The notes: generated by a model not told the origin, from the sequence alone. DNA of 64,000 bases from an uncultured Lachnospiraceae bacterium (GCA_945868435.1 CAMBLG010000007.1:1-64000), one strand, 5' to 3'; shown: positions 25,760-35,361, counted from the stretch's first letter. Numbers and translations are program-made.

Positions 25760-26731
25760 TTATTTGTCCAGCAGATCTGTATAGAATTCGCTGTAATCGG
25801 TTCTCTTTTCCTTAGTGTAGTCGATGGCAGCGGATGGATGCTGGTTCAGATGTCCAGTCAGAAGATATGGGATGTCATAGCCCCATACAGCACCGCTTTC
25901 CTTTAATGGAAGCATCTGTGACTCTAAGAACTTGAGCACCGGGAAGAGATTGTACCGCGGATTCTTCAGGAAGCTTAACAGAAGCTCCATGGCACAGTTG
26001 CCGGCACCGCGTCCCATGCCCATCATGGTTGCATCCAAAAGGCTTGCACCATTGGCAGCGGCTTCGATGGTATTGGCGAAAGCCAGCTGCTGGTTGTTAT
26101 GTGCATGCATACCAATATATTTGCCGTATTTTTCTGCAGTCTCCATATACAGATCCGTGAGACGGCGAATCTGCTCAGGGAAGAGAGCGCCGTAGCTGTC
26201 TACAATATAGATTCCGTCGACACTGCTTTGTCCCACCATCTCAAGTGCCTGTGCCACGTCCCCTTCCTGTGCATTGGACACGGCCATAATGTTGCAGGTT
26301 ACCTCGTAGCCCTTGGCTTTTGCGTCCTCAATCATATCGATTGCGGCCGGAATCTGGTGGATGTAGGTGGCAACTCTTACCATGTCGATGACACTGTCTT
26401 TCTTGTCAACGATATCGTGCTTGTAGTCGCAACGACCAACATCTGCCATGACGGAAATCTTCATATCAGAATTGTTTTCTCCGACAATCGCGCGGATATC
26501 TTCCTCATCACAGAATTTCCATTTGCCGAATTTGTTCACATCGAAAAGCTCCTTAGAGGCTTTGTAACCAAACTCCATGACATCCACTCCCGCCTTGACA
26601 TTGGCGCGATAGAGGGCGTTGATAAACTCGTCGGTAAACATAAAACTGTTCACGAGTCCTCCATCACGAATGGTTGCGTCCAACACACGGATATCCGAGC
26701 GGACTGTCATTAAGTCTCCTTTTTGAGCCAT
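25760..26731 (-). CDS. HMGL-type (DRE-TIM) aldolase domain protein
   Basis: 323 residues. The N-terminal DATIRDGG is the DRE-TIM metallolyase motif (metal Asp and catalytic Arg), and the metal-binding His pair is seen as GMHAHNNQQLAFANT. NGASLLDATMMGMGRGAGN near ~220 is the usual barrel end. Relatives include 4-hydroxy-2-oxovalerate aldolase, HMG-CoA lyase and isopropylmalate synthase, but the substrate cannot be picked. It is short, with no C-terminal domain. GGAGGATAAAGCA precedes the ATG. It stands alone on the minus strand. Confidence 0.8.
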   Translation of the reverse strand: MAQKGDLMTVRSDIRVLDATIRDGGLVNSFMFTDEFINALYRANVKAGVDVMEFGYKASKELFDVNKFGKWKFCDEEDIRAIVGENNSDMKISVMADVGRCDYKHDIVDKKDSVIDMVRVATYIHQIPAAIDMIEDAKAKGYEVTCNIMAVSNAQEGDVAQALEMVGQSSVDGIYIVDSYGALFPEQIRRLTDLYMETAEKYGKYIGMHAHNNQQLAFANTIEAAANGASLLDATMMGMGRGAGNCAMELLLSFLKNPRYNLFPVLKFLESQMLPLKESGAVWGYDIPYLLTGHLNQHPSAAIDYTKEKRTDYSEFYTDLLDK

Positions 26732-26810
26732 TGCTTTATCCTCCTTAATTGTATTACAAACATGGTATTTTCAATGTTTTTGGTGATGAACGAGATACAT
26801 CATCACTTCA

Positions 26811-26824
26811 ACGCTTTAAAGCGT
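26811..26824. promoter_or_regulatory. Perfect 14-base palindrome in the divergent gap
   Basis: ACGCTTTAAAGCGT lies between the aldolase and MraY-like genes, just upstream of a TATAAT (near 26832). It is an operator candidate; I do not know the factor. Confidence 0.45.
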
Positions 26825-26925
26825 GTGAGTATATAATAACATAACTCCGGAAAAATGCAAGCAAAAACTTTACTTTTTTTTCATGCACATATATAATTGT
26901 ACTGGAATTCACAAGGAGGAACAGT

Positions 26926-27891
26926 ATGATTTATTTACTAGGAAGCTTTGATTACGCGATTATTGCATTTATCGGTATCTTATTTGCGTTCGCGGTAACC
27001 TGTATTGCCATTGCGGGACTGAACAAGTATCTGCCGAAGGATATGGGAAGGCAGTATGCCCATGACGGTTCCCTTTCTGCAGGCAAGCCAAGGGGAGCCG
27101 GAATCATTTTCATATTTGTATTTGTGGTGGCGGCATTGTTGTTTGCGCAGATGAATGTGGAGATTGGCATTTATCTGATTCTCATTGTCATCGAGATGCT
27201 GACCGGGTTCTTTGATGATGCAGCGGAAAAGCCATGGGGCGAGTATCTGAAGGGCTTTTTGGATCTGGCCGTGGCAATCGTGGTGGCGCTTGTATATCTG
27301 CATTATAACAGCAGCACCATTACCTTTGCGGTTACGGGAACAACGCTTACGATTCCGCCGGTATTGTTTGGAATTCTTACCGTAGTGCTTGTGTGGGTGT
27401 CAATCAACGTGACGAACTGTACGGACGGTGTGGATGGTCTTTCAGGAACACTTACCATCATCACATTGATGACGTTTTTTGTACTGGATAATCTGATGGG
27501 AGTGACAGATCACTTTAATTACTGCATTCTTTTGTTTGTAGTGTGTCTGTTGGGATATCTGTGGTATAATGCGACACCGAGTAAGCTTTTGATGGGAGAT
27601 GCGGGTTCCAGGGCGATGGGAATCTTCATTGCCATCGTGGCGCTGAAGTCTCAAAGCCCATTCATGTATGTGCTGGCGGCAGCTGTGCTGATCGTAGACG
27701 GAGGCCTGGGGCTGATCAAAGTGTCTTTGCTTCGATTCTTGAAGATTCACATTATGAAGAATGTGACGACTCCGATCCACGATCACGTCCGCAAGAAGTC
27801 CGGCTGGTCTAATGCCCAGGTGGTGTTCCGGTTTGCAATCATTCAGATTGTTGTCTCTGTCGCAGCAGTATATATGGTGATGATTCAGTAA
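26926..27891 (+). CDS. MraY-like phospho-sugar transferase, variant
   Basis: 321 residues, about ten membrane helices. The polyprenyl-phosphate N-acetylhexosamine-1-phosphate transferase motifs are present: GFFDDAAEKPWG, NVTNCTDGVDG and LLMGDAGSRAMG. The last motif reads TPIHDHVRKKSGWS where standard MraY has PIHHHFE..GW, so the middle His and the Glu are replaced. MraY makes lipid I in peptidoglycan synthesis. This copy lies outside any division/cell-wall cluster, so it may be a second MraY or a related enzyme for another wall polymer. AAGGAGGAACAG precedes the ATG. Confidence 0.8.
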   Translation: MIYLLGSFDYAIIAFIGILFAFAVTCIAIAGLNKYLPKDMGRQYAHDGSLSAGKPRGAGIIFIFVFVVAALLFAQMNVEIGIYLILIVIEMLTGFFDDAAEKPWGEYLKGFLDLAVAIVVALVYLHYNSSTITFAVTGTTLTIPPVLFGILTVVLVWVSINVTNCTDGVDGLSGTLTIITLMTFFVLDNLMGVTDHFNYCILLFVVCLLGYLWYNATPSKLLMGDAGSRAMGIFIAIVALKSQSPFMYVLAAAVLIVDGGLGLIKVSLLRFLKIHIMKNVTTPIHDHVRKKSGWSNAQVVFRFAIIQIVVSVAAVYMVMIQ

Positions 27892-27894
27892 TGA

Positions 27895-28938
27895 TCATAC
27901 CTTTCTGCGAAGCAGAGCATAGAATTTTTCAATATGAAAGGGTTTTCCCTGAACCGCCTGAACCTTCAGGCGGTTTTCTTCATTAAAGCCCACAAGGATA
28001 TTGTGGTTGGCCTCGGCCAGATAGTCCATGATACCGTCGATATCGGATTTGGTATTCTTCGGACAATGCACATACAGATGCTTGTTGGCCGTAATGTGCA
28101 TGGTGTAAGAGATGCTAAAGTGATACCACAGAAACTTGTGCAGTGTGGAGTGCTTGTATATCCACAAAATCTCCTGAATCGGCACAATGGCGTTGGCGTA
28201 GGGAGAGGTCATAATGAAGTAGTGCTCTGTGATAAACATGTCCTCCGTGGCAAGCTGTGGCAGTGTCGCGAGCTCTTCCTCGGCTTCCTCCAGAATCTGT
28301 CTTGGGTGACCGAATACGATCAGGTTCTGACAGGTCGGAGACAGCGCCGGAAAGCGTATGAACAGAAGGCACATGAGCAGGTATATGACTGCATAACCCA
28401 TGGAACCAAAGTAAAACATAAACAATATGACTGTGGTGGTTGCGTGAAAATCCGGTTCACTGAAGTAGAAGCCGGACAGTTGGTTCGTAAGGCCCTTTTC
28501 GGTCCAACCCAGATCTGCGGAAAGCTTCTGCAAAAGTGCCTGGTAGGACTCTTTGCCCCGCACAATGCGGCCGGTAACAGTCAGGGAGTCGATGGAGGGA
28601 AGGCCTTCTTCACAGGTGCGGGGAGCGAGCAGGATGATGGTACACTGTCCGTTGTGCATGGTATAGTAGTAATATCCAAAGGTCATACCATATTGTTCGC
28701 TGGTGTACCCGCTGAATTTCAAGTCGGTAAAGGTGGCCTGTACATAGCGGCTTTTGTTCTGATATGTGTCAGCAAGGCTGTCGGATGCATTCAGTAAGGC
28801 AGGATGAAGCATGTCCGGCAACGGAAAGGTAAACCACAGCACGGCCAGAAGAAGCAGATATACGATTGGGGAAAAAAGCCTGCGCCTGTAGAAGGCTTTG
28901 ATATTCTTGGTGATATAATGTTCGTAATTTTCAGTCAT
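27895..28938 (-). CDS. Membrane protein of unknown function
   Basis: ATG 28938 is chosen because GGAAGAT lies upstream and the longer frame (to 29013) would run into the opposite promoter. 347 residues. One N-terminal helix (SPIVYLLLLAVLWFTFPL), an extracytoplasmic region of ~140 residues, a helix pair near 185-205 (VILFMFYFGSMGYAVIYLLM) and a C-terminal soluble domain of ~140 residues. I do not recognise the family. Convergent with the MraY-like gene, only three bases apart. Confidence 0.65.
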   Translation of the reverse strand: MTENYEHYITKNIKAFYRRRLFSPIVYLLLLAVLWFTFPLPDMLHPALLNASDSLADTYQNKSRYVQATFTDLKFSGYTSEQYGMTFGYYYYTMHNGQCTIILLAPRTCEEGLPSIDSLTVTGRIVRGKESYQALLQKLSADLGWTEKGLTNQLSGFYFSEPDFHATTTVILFMFYFGSMGYAVIYLLMCLLFIRFPALSPTCQNLIVFGHPRQILEEAEEELATLPQLATEDMFITEHYFIMTSPYANAIVPIQEILWIYKHSTLHKFLWYHFSISYTMHITANKHLYVHCPKNTKSDIDGIMDYLAEANHNILVGFNEENRLKVQAVQGKPFHIEKFYALLRRKV

Positions 28939-29031
28939 AGGATAATCTTCCTTACATATTAAGATACTATGTTTAGTATAAAGGTTTCGGGCTGAATTAT
29001 CAACCGGTCCCAATCACATTTCAGGACAATC

Positions 29032-29065
29032 TTGCTTTTATGAATAAAACTTGTTAGACTAACAA
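29032..29065 (+). promoter_or_regulatory. Promoter with DtxR-like palindrome
   Basis: TTGCTT, 17-base spacer, TAGACT (29055-29060). The perfect palindrome TTGTTAGACTAACAA (29051-29065) covers the -10. Its core GTTAG-N-CTAAC equals the core of the DtxR/IdeR consensus. It drives the methyltransferase-hslO-nadE operon. Confidence 0.6.
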
Positions 29066-29092
29066 CAGGAGTTTTATACCGGGAGATTAACG

Positions 29093-29839
29093 ATGGATGC
29101 TTATACGAGTTTTGCGCAGGTGTATGATCTGTTTATGGACAATGTGCCGTATGAAGAGTGGGGCGCTTTTTTGCAGGAGCAGCTGGCTGCGCATGGAATT
29201 GAAGACGGCGTTGTGCTGGAGCTGGGCTGTGGGACAGGCCGAATGACCAGAATTATGGCTGCATACGGCTACGATATGATCGGTGTGGACAACGCAATCG
29301 ACATGTTGAGTCTTGCAATGGCAAAGGAGGAAGCGGACAGCGGGATCTTATATCTGCTTCAGGATATGCAGGAACTGTCCCTGAATGGAACCGTCAGGGC
29401 AATTTACAGTGTCTGCGACTGCATGAACTATATTCTGGAGGAAGAAGGCCTGCTTCAGGTGTTTTGCCATGTGAGGGAGTATTTGGATGAGAACGGAATC
29501 TTCCTGTTTGACATAAATACACCGTACAAGTACCGCGAGCTTTTGGCTGAGAACACTTTTGCGGAGAACCGGAGTGAAGGCAGCTTTATCTGGGAAAACT
29601 TTTATGATGACAAAGAGCAGATCAATGAGTACGACCTGACGCTTTTTATCCGAAACGAGGACGGGCTTTTTGAAAAATACGAGGAAACCCATTACCAGAG
29701 GTCTTATGAGATGGAGCAGGTTCGGTCTCTGTTGGAGAAGGCCGGTTTAACCGTGCTTGGCATCTATGATGCATATACCGACAGTCCCCATACAAAAGAG
29801 ACCGAGCGGGCAATGTTTATTGCAAAGAAAAACGGTTGA
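29093..29839 (+). CDS. Class I SAM-dependent methyltransferase
   Basis: 248 residues. SAM-binding motif I is VLELGCGTGRMTRI (~43-56), followed by GVDNAIDML (motif II region) and LQDMQEL. The C-terminal half has FLFDINTPYKY and a Tyr/Glu-rich substrate part. The target is not evident; small-molecule methylation is common in this group. GGGAGATTAACG precedes the ATG. First gene of an apparent operon with hslO (49 bases on) and nadE. Confidence 0.82.
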   Translation: MDAYTSFAQVYDLFMDNVPYEEWGAFLQEQLAAHGIEDGVVLELGCGTGRMTRIMAAYGYDMIGVDNAIDMLSLAMAKEEADSGILYLLQDMQELSLNGTVRAIYSVCDCMNYILEEEGLLQVFCHVREYLDENGIFLFDINTPYKYRELLAENTFAENRSEGSFIWENFYDDKEQINEYDLTLFIRNEDGLFEKYEETHYQRSYEMEQVRSLLEKAGLTVLGIYDAYTDSPHTKETERAMFIAKKNG

Positions 29840-29888
29840 GGCTTCAAATACAAATGATGCAAAACCGATGTTCAATAGGAGGAAAATC

Positions 29889-30755
29889 ATGGATTATATT
29901 GTAAGAGCAACTGCGGCAAATGCCAGTATCCGCGCGTTTGCCATTACATCAAGAGATCTGGTGGAGACTGCCAGAACCGATCACAACACGTCACCGGTCA
30001 TGACGGCAGCTTTGGGGCGGTTGTTATCCGGAGGCGCTATGATGGGCGCTATGTTAAAAGGCGATAAGGACCTGCTGACCTTGCAGATTCAGTGCAGCGG
30101 TCCGGCCCAGGGGCTGACGGTCACCGCTGATTCCAAGGGCAATGTCAAGGGATACGCCGTGAATCCGGTTGTCAATCTTCCGCCCAATGCGCAGGGAAAG
30201 CTGGATGTGGGAGGAGCGCTGGATCTTGGAATCCTGAGTGTCATTAAAGATATGGGATTAAAAGAGCCTTATGTAGGGCAGTGCCAGCTGCAGACCGGTG
30301 AGATTGCGGAGGATCTGACCTATTATTTTGCCACCTCCGAGCAGATTCCTTCTGCTGTGGGGCTTGGGGTTCTTATGAACAAAGATAACACGGTGAAGCA
30401 GGCGGGAGGGTTCATTATACAGCTCATGCCTTTTACCAGTGATGAGATTATTGAGAAGCTGGAGAAGCGCATCAGTGAGATTGATTCGGTTACGATGATG
30501 CTGGAGCGGGGACTGTCGCCGGAGGGAATCCTGGAGGAGATTCTGGGAGAGTTCGGGGTGGAGGTAACCGATACGCTTCCGACGGCTTTTGTCTGCGACT
30601 GCTCCAAGGAAAAGGTTTCGCGGGCGCTTGCTACCATCAGTAAGAAGGACATGGATTCCATCATCAATGATGGGGAGAGCATCGAAGTGAAATGCCAGTT
30701 CTGCAATAAGGCGTATACCTTTGATATTGACGAGTTGAAGGAGATTCGAAAGTGA
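29889..30755 (+). CDS. hslO: Redox-regulated chaperone Hsp33
   Basis: The start ATG 29889 follows AATAGGAGGAAAATC and gives the family N-terminus MDYIVRATAANASIRAFA; the open frame before it is shadow. 288 residues. The core domain has SGGAMMGAMLKGD and QCSGPAQGLTVTAD. The C-terminal zinc switch is CDC (~237) and CQFC (~270). Oxidation of these Cys releases zinc and turns on holdase activity. The stop overlaps the start of nadE. Confidence 0.93.
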   Translation: MDYIVRATAANASIRAFAITSRDLVETARTDHNTSPVMTAALGRLLSGGAMMGAMLKGDKDLLTLQIQCSGPAQGLTVTADSKGNVKGYAVNPVVNLPPNAQGKLDVGGALDLGILSVIKDMGLKEPYVGQCQLQTGEIAEDLTYYFATSEQIPSAVGLGVLMNKDNTVKQAGGFIIQLMPFTSDEIIEKLEKRISEIDSVTMMLERGLSPEGILEEILGEFGVEVTDTLPTAFVCDCSKEKVSRALATISKKDMDSIINDGESIEVKCQFCNKAYTFDIDELKEIRK

Positions 30756-32656
30756 AGCAGGGATTTGTGAAGGTGGCTGCTGTTACGCCAAAGCTTAAGG
30801 TGGCAGACACTGTGTATAACGGAAAAATAATTCGGGAGTATATGAGGGAGACATGGGAAGCGGGAGCAAAAGTTGTGGTCTTTCCGGAACTGTGTGTGAC
30901 AGGATACACCTGTGGGGATCTGTTTTTGCAGGAGAAGCTGCTAAAGAGCGCGGCGGAGGAACTGATGGAGCTGGCGGCGTGCAGCAGTGCCTATGATGCG
31001 ATTTATTTTGTGGGACTTCCCTATGTTGTGAACGGAAAGCTGTACAATGTGGCTGCGGCCATTTCCGGTGGAGAAGTGCTTGGTATGGTTCCCAAGACAT
31101 GGCTTCCCAACTACAATGAGTTTTATGAAATGCGGCATTTTACGTCGGGGGCGGAGTTGGACACAGAGATTGCTCTGCCGAATGGAGATGTCGTTTCCGT
31201 TTCGACGGATTTGATTTTTGTATGTAAGGAGATGCCGAAGCTGACCATTGGCGTGGAACTCTGCGAGGACCTGTGGGCGCCGAATCCGCCAAGTATCCGT
31301 CATGCGCTGGCGGGTGCCAATGTCATTGTGAATCTGTCGGCATCGGATGAGATTACCGGTAAAGCGCATTATCGGAGAGAACTGGTAGACGGACAGTCCG
31401 CACGTCTGGTATGCGGCTACATCTATGCCTCCGCCGGAGATGGCGAGTCCACGCAGGATGTGGTGTATTCCGGTCATGACATTATTGCGGAAAACGGGCA
31501 TTTGTTGGCAGAAAAGCGTTTTTCCAACGGAGTATGCGAGGCAGAGCTTGATGTGGAGCGCATTGAAGCAGACCGTCGGAGAATGACGACCTTTGTGACA
31601 GAAGATACCCATATGCGGATTTTGTTTTCTCTTCGTGTGGCAGAGACGCAACTGACGCGCTATGTGGATCGGGCGCCTTTTGTGCCGGGCAATCCGGCGG
31701 AGCGAGATGCGCGTTGCGACGAGATTCTGATGATACAGGCACTTGGGTTGAAAAAGCGGTTGGAACACACCGGCAGTCAGACTGCGGTTATCGGAATTTC
31801 CGGAGGACTGGACTCTACGCTGGCTCTTCTTGTGACAGTCAAAGCCTTTGACCTGCTGGAGAGAGACAGAAGCGGTATTGTGGCGGTGACGATGCCGGGC
31901 TTTGGCACCACGGATCGGACTTATGACAATGCGGTGAAGCTGATTCGGTGTCTGGGGGCAGAGTTTGTGGAAGTAGATATCAAGAACGCGGTGAACGTGC
32001 ATTTCGCGGATATCGGACAGGATGCGTCCGTGCATGATGTCACCTATGAGAACGGGCAGGCCAGAGAGCGGACGCAGATTCTGATGGATCTTGCCAACAA
32101 GAGGAATGGTATGGTTATCGGAACCGGGGATCTGTCGGAACTGGCATTGGGATGGGCTACCTACAACGGGGATCACATGTCAATGTACGCGGTGAATGCA
32201 TCGGTGCCGAAGACGTTGGTGCGCCATCTGGTGCGTTATTATGCGGATACCTGTGGGGATACACTGCTTCAGAACACGCTCCTGGATGTGCTGGATACAC
32301 CGGTATCTCCGGAGCTTCTTCCGCCGGAGGATGGAAAAATATCTCAGAAGACGGAAGATCTTGTGGGACCTTATGAGCTTCATGACTTTTTCTTATACCA
32401 CATGCTTCGTTTTGGATCGGCTCCTGCCAAAATCTATCGTTTGGCGAAGCTTGCCTTTGCGGATGTGTATGACGATGCGTTTATTATGAAATGGTTAAAG
32501 ACCTTCTATCGCAGATTTTTTGCGCAGCAGTTCAAGAGGTCCTGTCTGCCAGACGGACCAAAGGTAGGTACGGTTGCAGTGTCGCCAAGAGGGGATTTGC
32601 GTATGCCAAGTGATGCCTGCGCAACCATCTGGATGCAGGAATTGGAGGAACTGTAG
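30752..32656 (+). CDS. nadE: Glutamine-dependent NAD+ synthetase
   Basis: 634 residues with two domains. The N-terminal nitrilase-type glutaminase carries catalytic Glu in FPELCVTGY, Lys in PKTWLPNYNEF and Cys in VELCEDLWAP. The C-terminal synthetase domain (~330-634) has the PP-loop GISGGLDSTLAL and GTGDLSELALGW. It converts deamido-NAD to NAD with ATP and glutamine, and ammonia passes between the domains. Start overlaps hslO by four bases (GTGA). The long form and the motifs leave little doubt. Confidence 0.94.
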   Translation: MKQGFVKVAAVTPKLKVADTVYNGKIIREYMRETWEAGAKVVVFPELCVTGYTCGDLFLQEKLLKSAAEELMELAACSSAYDAIYFVGLPYVVNGKLYNVAAAISGGEVLGMVPKTWLPNYNEFYEMRHFTSGAELDTEIALPNGDVVSVSTDLIFVCKEMPKLTIGVELCEDLWAPNPPSIRHALAGANVIVNLSASDEITGKAHYRRELVDGQSARLVCGYIYASAGDGESTQDVVYSGHDIIAENGHLLAEKRFSNGVCEAELDVERIEADRRRMTTFVTEDTHMRILFSLRVAETQLTRYVDRAPFVPGNPAERDARCDEILMIQALGLKKRLEHTGSQTAVIGISGGLDSTLALLVTVKAFDLLERDRSGIVAVTMPGFGTTDRTYDNAVKLIRCLGAEFVEVDIKNAVNVHFADIGQDASVHDVTYENGQARERTQILMDLANKRNGMVIGTGDLSELALGWATYNGDHMSMYAVNASVPKTLVRHLVRYYADTCGDTLLQNTLLDVLDTPVSPELLPPEDGKISQKTEDLVGPYELHDFFLYHMLRFGSAPAKIYRLAKLAFADVYDDAFIMKWLKTFYRRFFAQQFKRSCLPDGPKVGTVAVSPRGDLRMPSDACATIWMQELEEL

Positions 32657-32696
32657 AAATTGTAGAAATTGTAGAGAGACATCATGCCCTTGATGT

Positions 32697-32736
32697 AAAA
32701 AACGGTTGCACGCACAAGATGCGTTGCAACCGTTTT
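32697..32736. terminator. Bidirectional terminator
   Basis: AAAACGGTTGC pairs with GCAACCGTTTT, with inner CGCA/TGCG. It is located between the converging nadE and asnA. Confidence 0.88.
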
Positions 32737-32739
32737 GGA

Positions 32740-33750
32740 TTATAATAAGATAATGCCGTGTTCTTCGCAGGTCTGTACCATCTCTTCCGGCCAGAGGGAA
32801 CTCTGAACCTCGCCGATATGTGCTTTGCGCAGGAAGAACATACAGATACGGGACTGACCAATTCCGCCTCCGATGGTGTATGGAAGCTGCTCGTTTAAGA
32901 TGGCCTTCTGGAATGGAAGCTCGGCGCGCTCCGGGCAGCCGGCCTTCTCAAGCTGTTCCTTCAGTGCTTTCTTATCGACGCGAATGCCCATGGAGGAGAG
33001 CTCCAGGGCAATATCAAGCACCGGGTAATATACGATAATGTCTGCGTTTAATGCCCAGTCATCATAGTCCGGTGCGCGTCCGTCATGGGGTTCGCCGGAA
33101 GCAAGCTTGTCACCGATCTGCAGCAGGCACACAGCACCTTTGGCCTTGGTTATGTAGTATTCGCGCTCCTTTGGAGGGGAGTCGGGAAACATCTCTTCCA
33201 GTTCCTGTGTGGTAATGAAAAAGATGTCCTTCGGCAGGGTCAGGTCAATGTAATCAAACTGAATGGCCATATACTGCTCGGTCTTGCGGAGGCACTTATA
33301 GACTGTGCGTACCGTATCCTTTAAATACTCAAGATTGCGGTCGCTTCGGCTGATGATTTTCTCCCAATCCCACTGATCCACAAAGATGGAGTGGATATTG
33401 TCAGTGGTCTCATCACGACGAATGGCGTTCATATCGGTGTATATGCCTTCGCCCAATTCAAAACCGTATTTTTTCAGCGCATAGCGCTTCCATTTGGCAA
33501 GCGAGTGTACAACCTCTGCAGACTTGTCTTCCTGTTCCTTGATGTCAAATGCCACAGGGCGCTCGTAGCCATTCAGGTTATCATTCAAACCGGTTGCGGC
33601 ATCTACAAAAAGAGGTGCGGACACACGGGTCAGGTTCAGCCGCTGTGCCAGCATGGACTGAAAAAAGTCCTTGACCATCTTAATGGCCAGCTGAGTATCG
33701 TGAAGATTCAGCTGGGACTCGTAATTGTTTGGTAAAATAAGCTGTTCCAT
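32740..33750 (-). CDS. asnA: Aspartate--ammonia ligase
   Basis: ATG 33750 is chosen: AAGGAGAACCC lies directly upstream and the product begins MEQLILPNNYES. 336 residues, the normal AsnA length. Conserved parts are TRVSAPLFVDAATGLNDNLNG near the N-terminus, HSIFVDQWDWE, and the C-terminal GGGIGQSRICMFFL. It makes asparagine from aspartate, ammonia and ATP; the fold is that of class II aminoacyl-tRNA synthetases. Confidence 0.94.
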   Translation of the reverse strand: MEQLILPNNYESQLNLHDTQLAIKMVKDFFQSMLAQRLNLTRVSAPLFVDAATGLNDNLNGYERPVAFDIKEQEDKSAEVVHSLAKWKRYALKKYGFELGEGIYTDMNAIRRDETTDNIHSIFVDQWDWEKIISRSDRNLEYLKDTVRTVYKCLRKTEQYMAIQFDYIDLTLPKDIFFITTQELEEMFPDSPPKEREYYITKAKGAVCLLQIGDKLASGEPHDGRAPDYDDWALNADIIVYYPVLDIALELSSMGIRVDKKALKEQLEKAGCPERAELPFQKAILNEQLPYTIGGGIGQSRICMFFLRKAHIGEVQSSLWPEEMVQTCEEHGIILL

Positions 33751-33909
33751 GGGTTCTCCTTTTTCTATCGTTTCAACTGGATTCATTATACCACATGCGA
33801 CTTCGATTTCAAGAAAGAGGAGAAAAATATTTGAAAGAAAAATGGAATGTGGTAGAATAAATAAGATGGTAGAACAGATAACAGAAGGTATGAGGCAGGT
33901 GGTTCCCTT

Positions 33910-34338
33910 ATGAAGAAAGAGGATTGGTCTGTGCCGGCACTTTTAGCAGAAGCAGTAAGCATCCTGCTGGAGCTTGTCTACATAGGCTTACAGATTTATT
34001 ATGGAGTTACGTATCATGTGGAGCCGTATAAGTTCCTTTTAAATATTGTTGTAACACTTCTTGTTTACATTGCGCTTACGTTGTTGGCAATCTATCCGGA
34101 GCGCATTAACAGACTTCCGGCAGAACTGTGTGTCGGACAGATTCGGAAGTTGTCCATACGAATGGTACGGCTCGTCAAGTTCGTGTTTGTGATCGGACTT
34201 ATGGTTCCCTGTGTATGTGATGCGGCAGGAATTCAGATTCAGGAGGCTTACAGCCTGATCGTGATGGGACTGATGTTTGTGATTGCAGTGTATTATGAGG
34301 TGCGGATCATACAGATTCTGAGGGATATGCGCAAATAA
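33910..34338 (+). CDS. Four-helix membrane protein of unknown function
   Basis: 142 residues, four hydrophobic segments (ALLAEAVSILLELVYIGLQI; FLLNIVVTLLVYIALTLLAI; LVKFVFVIGLMVPCVCDAAG; YSLIVMGLMFVIAVYYEVRI). No catalytic motif. The ATG follows AGGTGG. It is convergent with the CPBP protease gene; the shared terminator lies at their junction. Confidence 0.65.
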   Translation: MKKEDWSVPALLAEAVSILLELVYIGLQIYYGVTYHVEPYKFLLNIVVTLLVYIALTLLAIYPERINRLPAELCVGQIRKLSIRMVRLVKFVFVIGLMVPCVCDAAGIQIQEAYSLIVMGLMFVIAVYYEVRIIQILRDMRK

Positions 34339-34374
34339 AAGAGAATGCCTTATGAAAGGCATCCTCTTTTTTCT
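34337..34374. terminator. Terminator between converging genes
   Basis: AAAAGAG-ATGCCTT pairs with AAGGCAT-CTCTTTT with small bulges. It overlaps the last codons of the CPBP gene. Confidence 0.75.
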
Positions 34375-35210
34375 TTCTTCTTCATTCCGAAAATAAACAG
34401 AAACAGTCCAAGGCCGAGGGAAACGATCATGCCAAGGAACATGAGCACCGCAAAAAGCATGGTATCTTCCACTCCGCTCAAAAGCTCTGATAGTACCGTT
34501 CCCCAGAGATTGAAGAGAATGTGTAACAGGATGGAGTAGTATATGCTGCCGCCCTTTTCACAGACAACACCAAGAAGCAGACCGAGTGCAGCAGCGTAGC
34601 AGCCCTGCAGCCAGTTGCCGTGAAGAATACCAAACAGGATTGCCTGCAGGATATTGGCACCCCAGAACGGAAGGGATTGTCTGGCCAGTCGCATGGTTAC
34701 TCCGCGGAATATCAGTTCCTCATTGATCGGTCCGAGAAGTACGGCGTAGAACAGAAGAATTGGAGTGATGGATTCGTCAAGCCCGGCGGTTTCCATGATG
34801 CTTTCGTACTGCTCCAGCCACTTTGGAAAGGCCATGGACAGAAAGCCGATCATGTAGCTGCAGAAAAACTGCGCGCCGGGAACCAGAACCACAATTCCTG
34901 CAAACTGCAGCGAAGAGAAGGTTTTCTTAGGGTTGGGCAGATAGTCACCGCCGCAGTTGTGGTAATACCACAGGCCGAAGAGGACAATGCAGAGAATTGA
35001 GTAGATGACCATAATCATTCCATTGAAATCACTGTCCATCAGAAGCTCGAATAATTGTGTTGTGGTTCCTGCGTGGGAACGAAAAGCAGGAATAGCCGGA
35101 AACAGAAAAAGCGCGGCTATGGCAATCATAAAGAATACTGCCAGAAACTGAATACCAAGTGTTATGATAAGTGGTAAAAAGCTGGCGAAAAAATATGCAA
35201 CTTTTTTCAT
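34350..35210 (-). CDS. CPBP-family intramembrane metalloprotease
   Basis: 286 residues, about seven helices. The CPBP/Abi motifs are visible: NEELIFRG with the paired Glu and following Arg (~163-170), HGNWLQG (~200) and HILFNLWG (~232), which supply the metal-binding His. The family cleaves membrane or prenylated proteins, or protects against bacteriocins. The target is unknown. GGAGAACCTC precedes the ATG, and upstream on the minus strand is TGCTATAAT (extended -10, near 35252-35260). Confidence 0.86.
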   Translation of the reverse strand: MKKVAYFFASFLPLIITLGIQFLAVFFMIAIAALFLFPAIPAFRSHAGTTTQLFELLMDSDFNGMIMVIYSILCIVLFGLWYYHNCGGDYLPNPKKTFSSLQFAGIVVLVPGAQFFCSYMIGFLSMAFPKWLEQYESIMETAGLDESITPILLFYAVLLGPINEELIFRGVTMRLARQSLPFWGANILQAILFGILHGNWLQGCYAAALGLLLGVVCEKGGSIYYSILLHILFNLWGTVLSELLSGVEDTMLFAVLMFLGMIVSLGLGLFLFIFGMKKKEKRGCLS

Positions 35211-35361
35211 GAGGTTCTCCTTTTGCGTTCAAAGTTCATGATTGTTTCATTATAGCATAAGAAAAATATTATGCAAGAAATCTGTTTACTTCATAACTTT
35301 AATATGTTAAAATGAGCGTGTTGACAAGTTGAGAACACGAAGGTGGGAAAGAGGGACAGAT

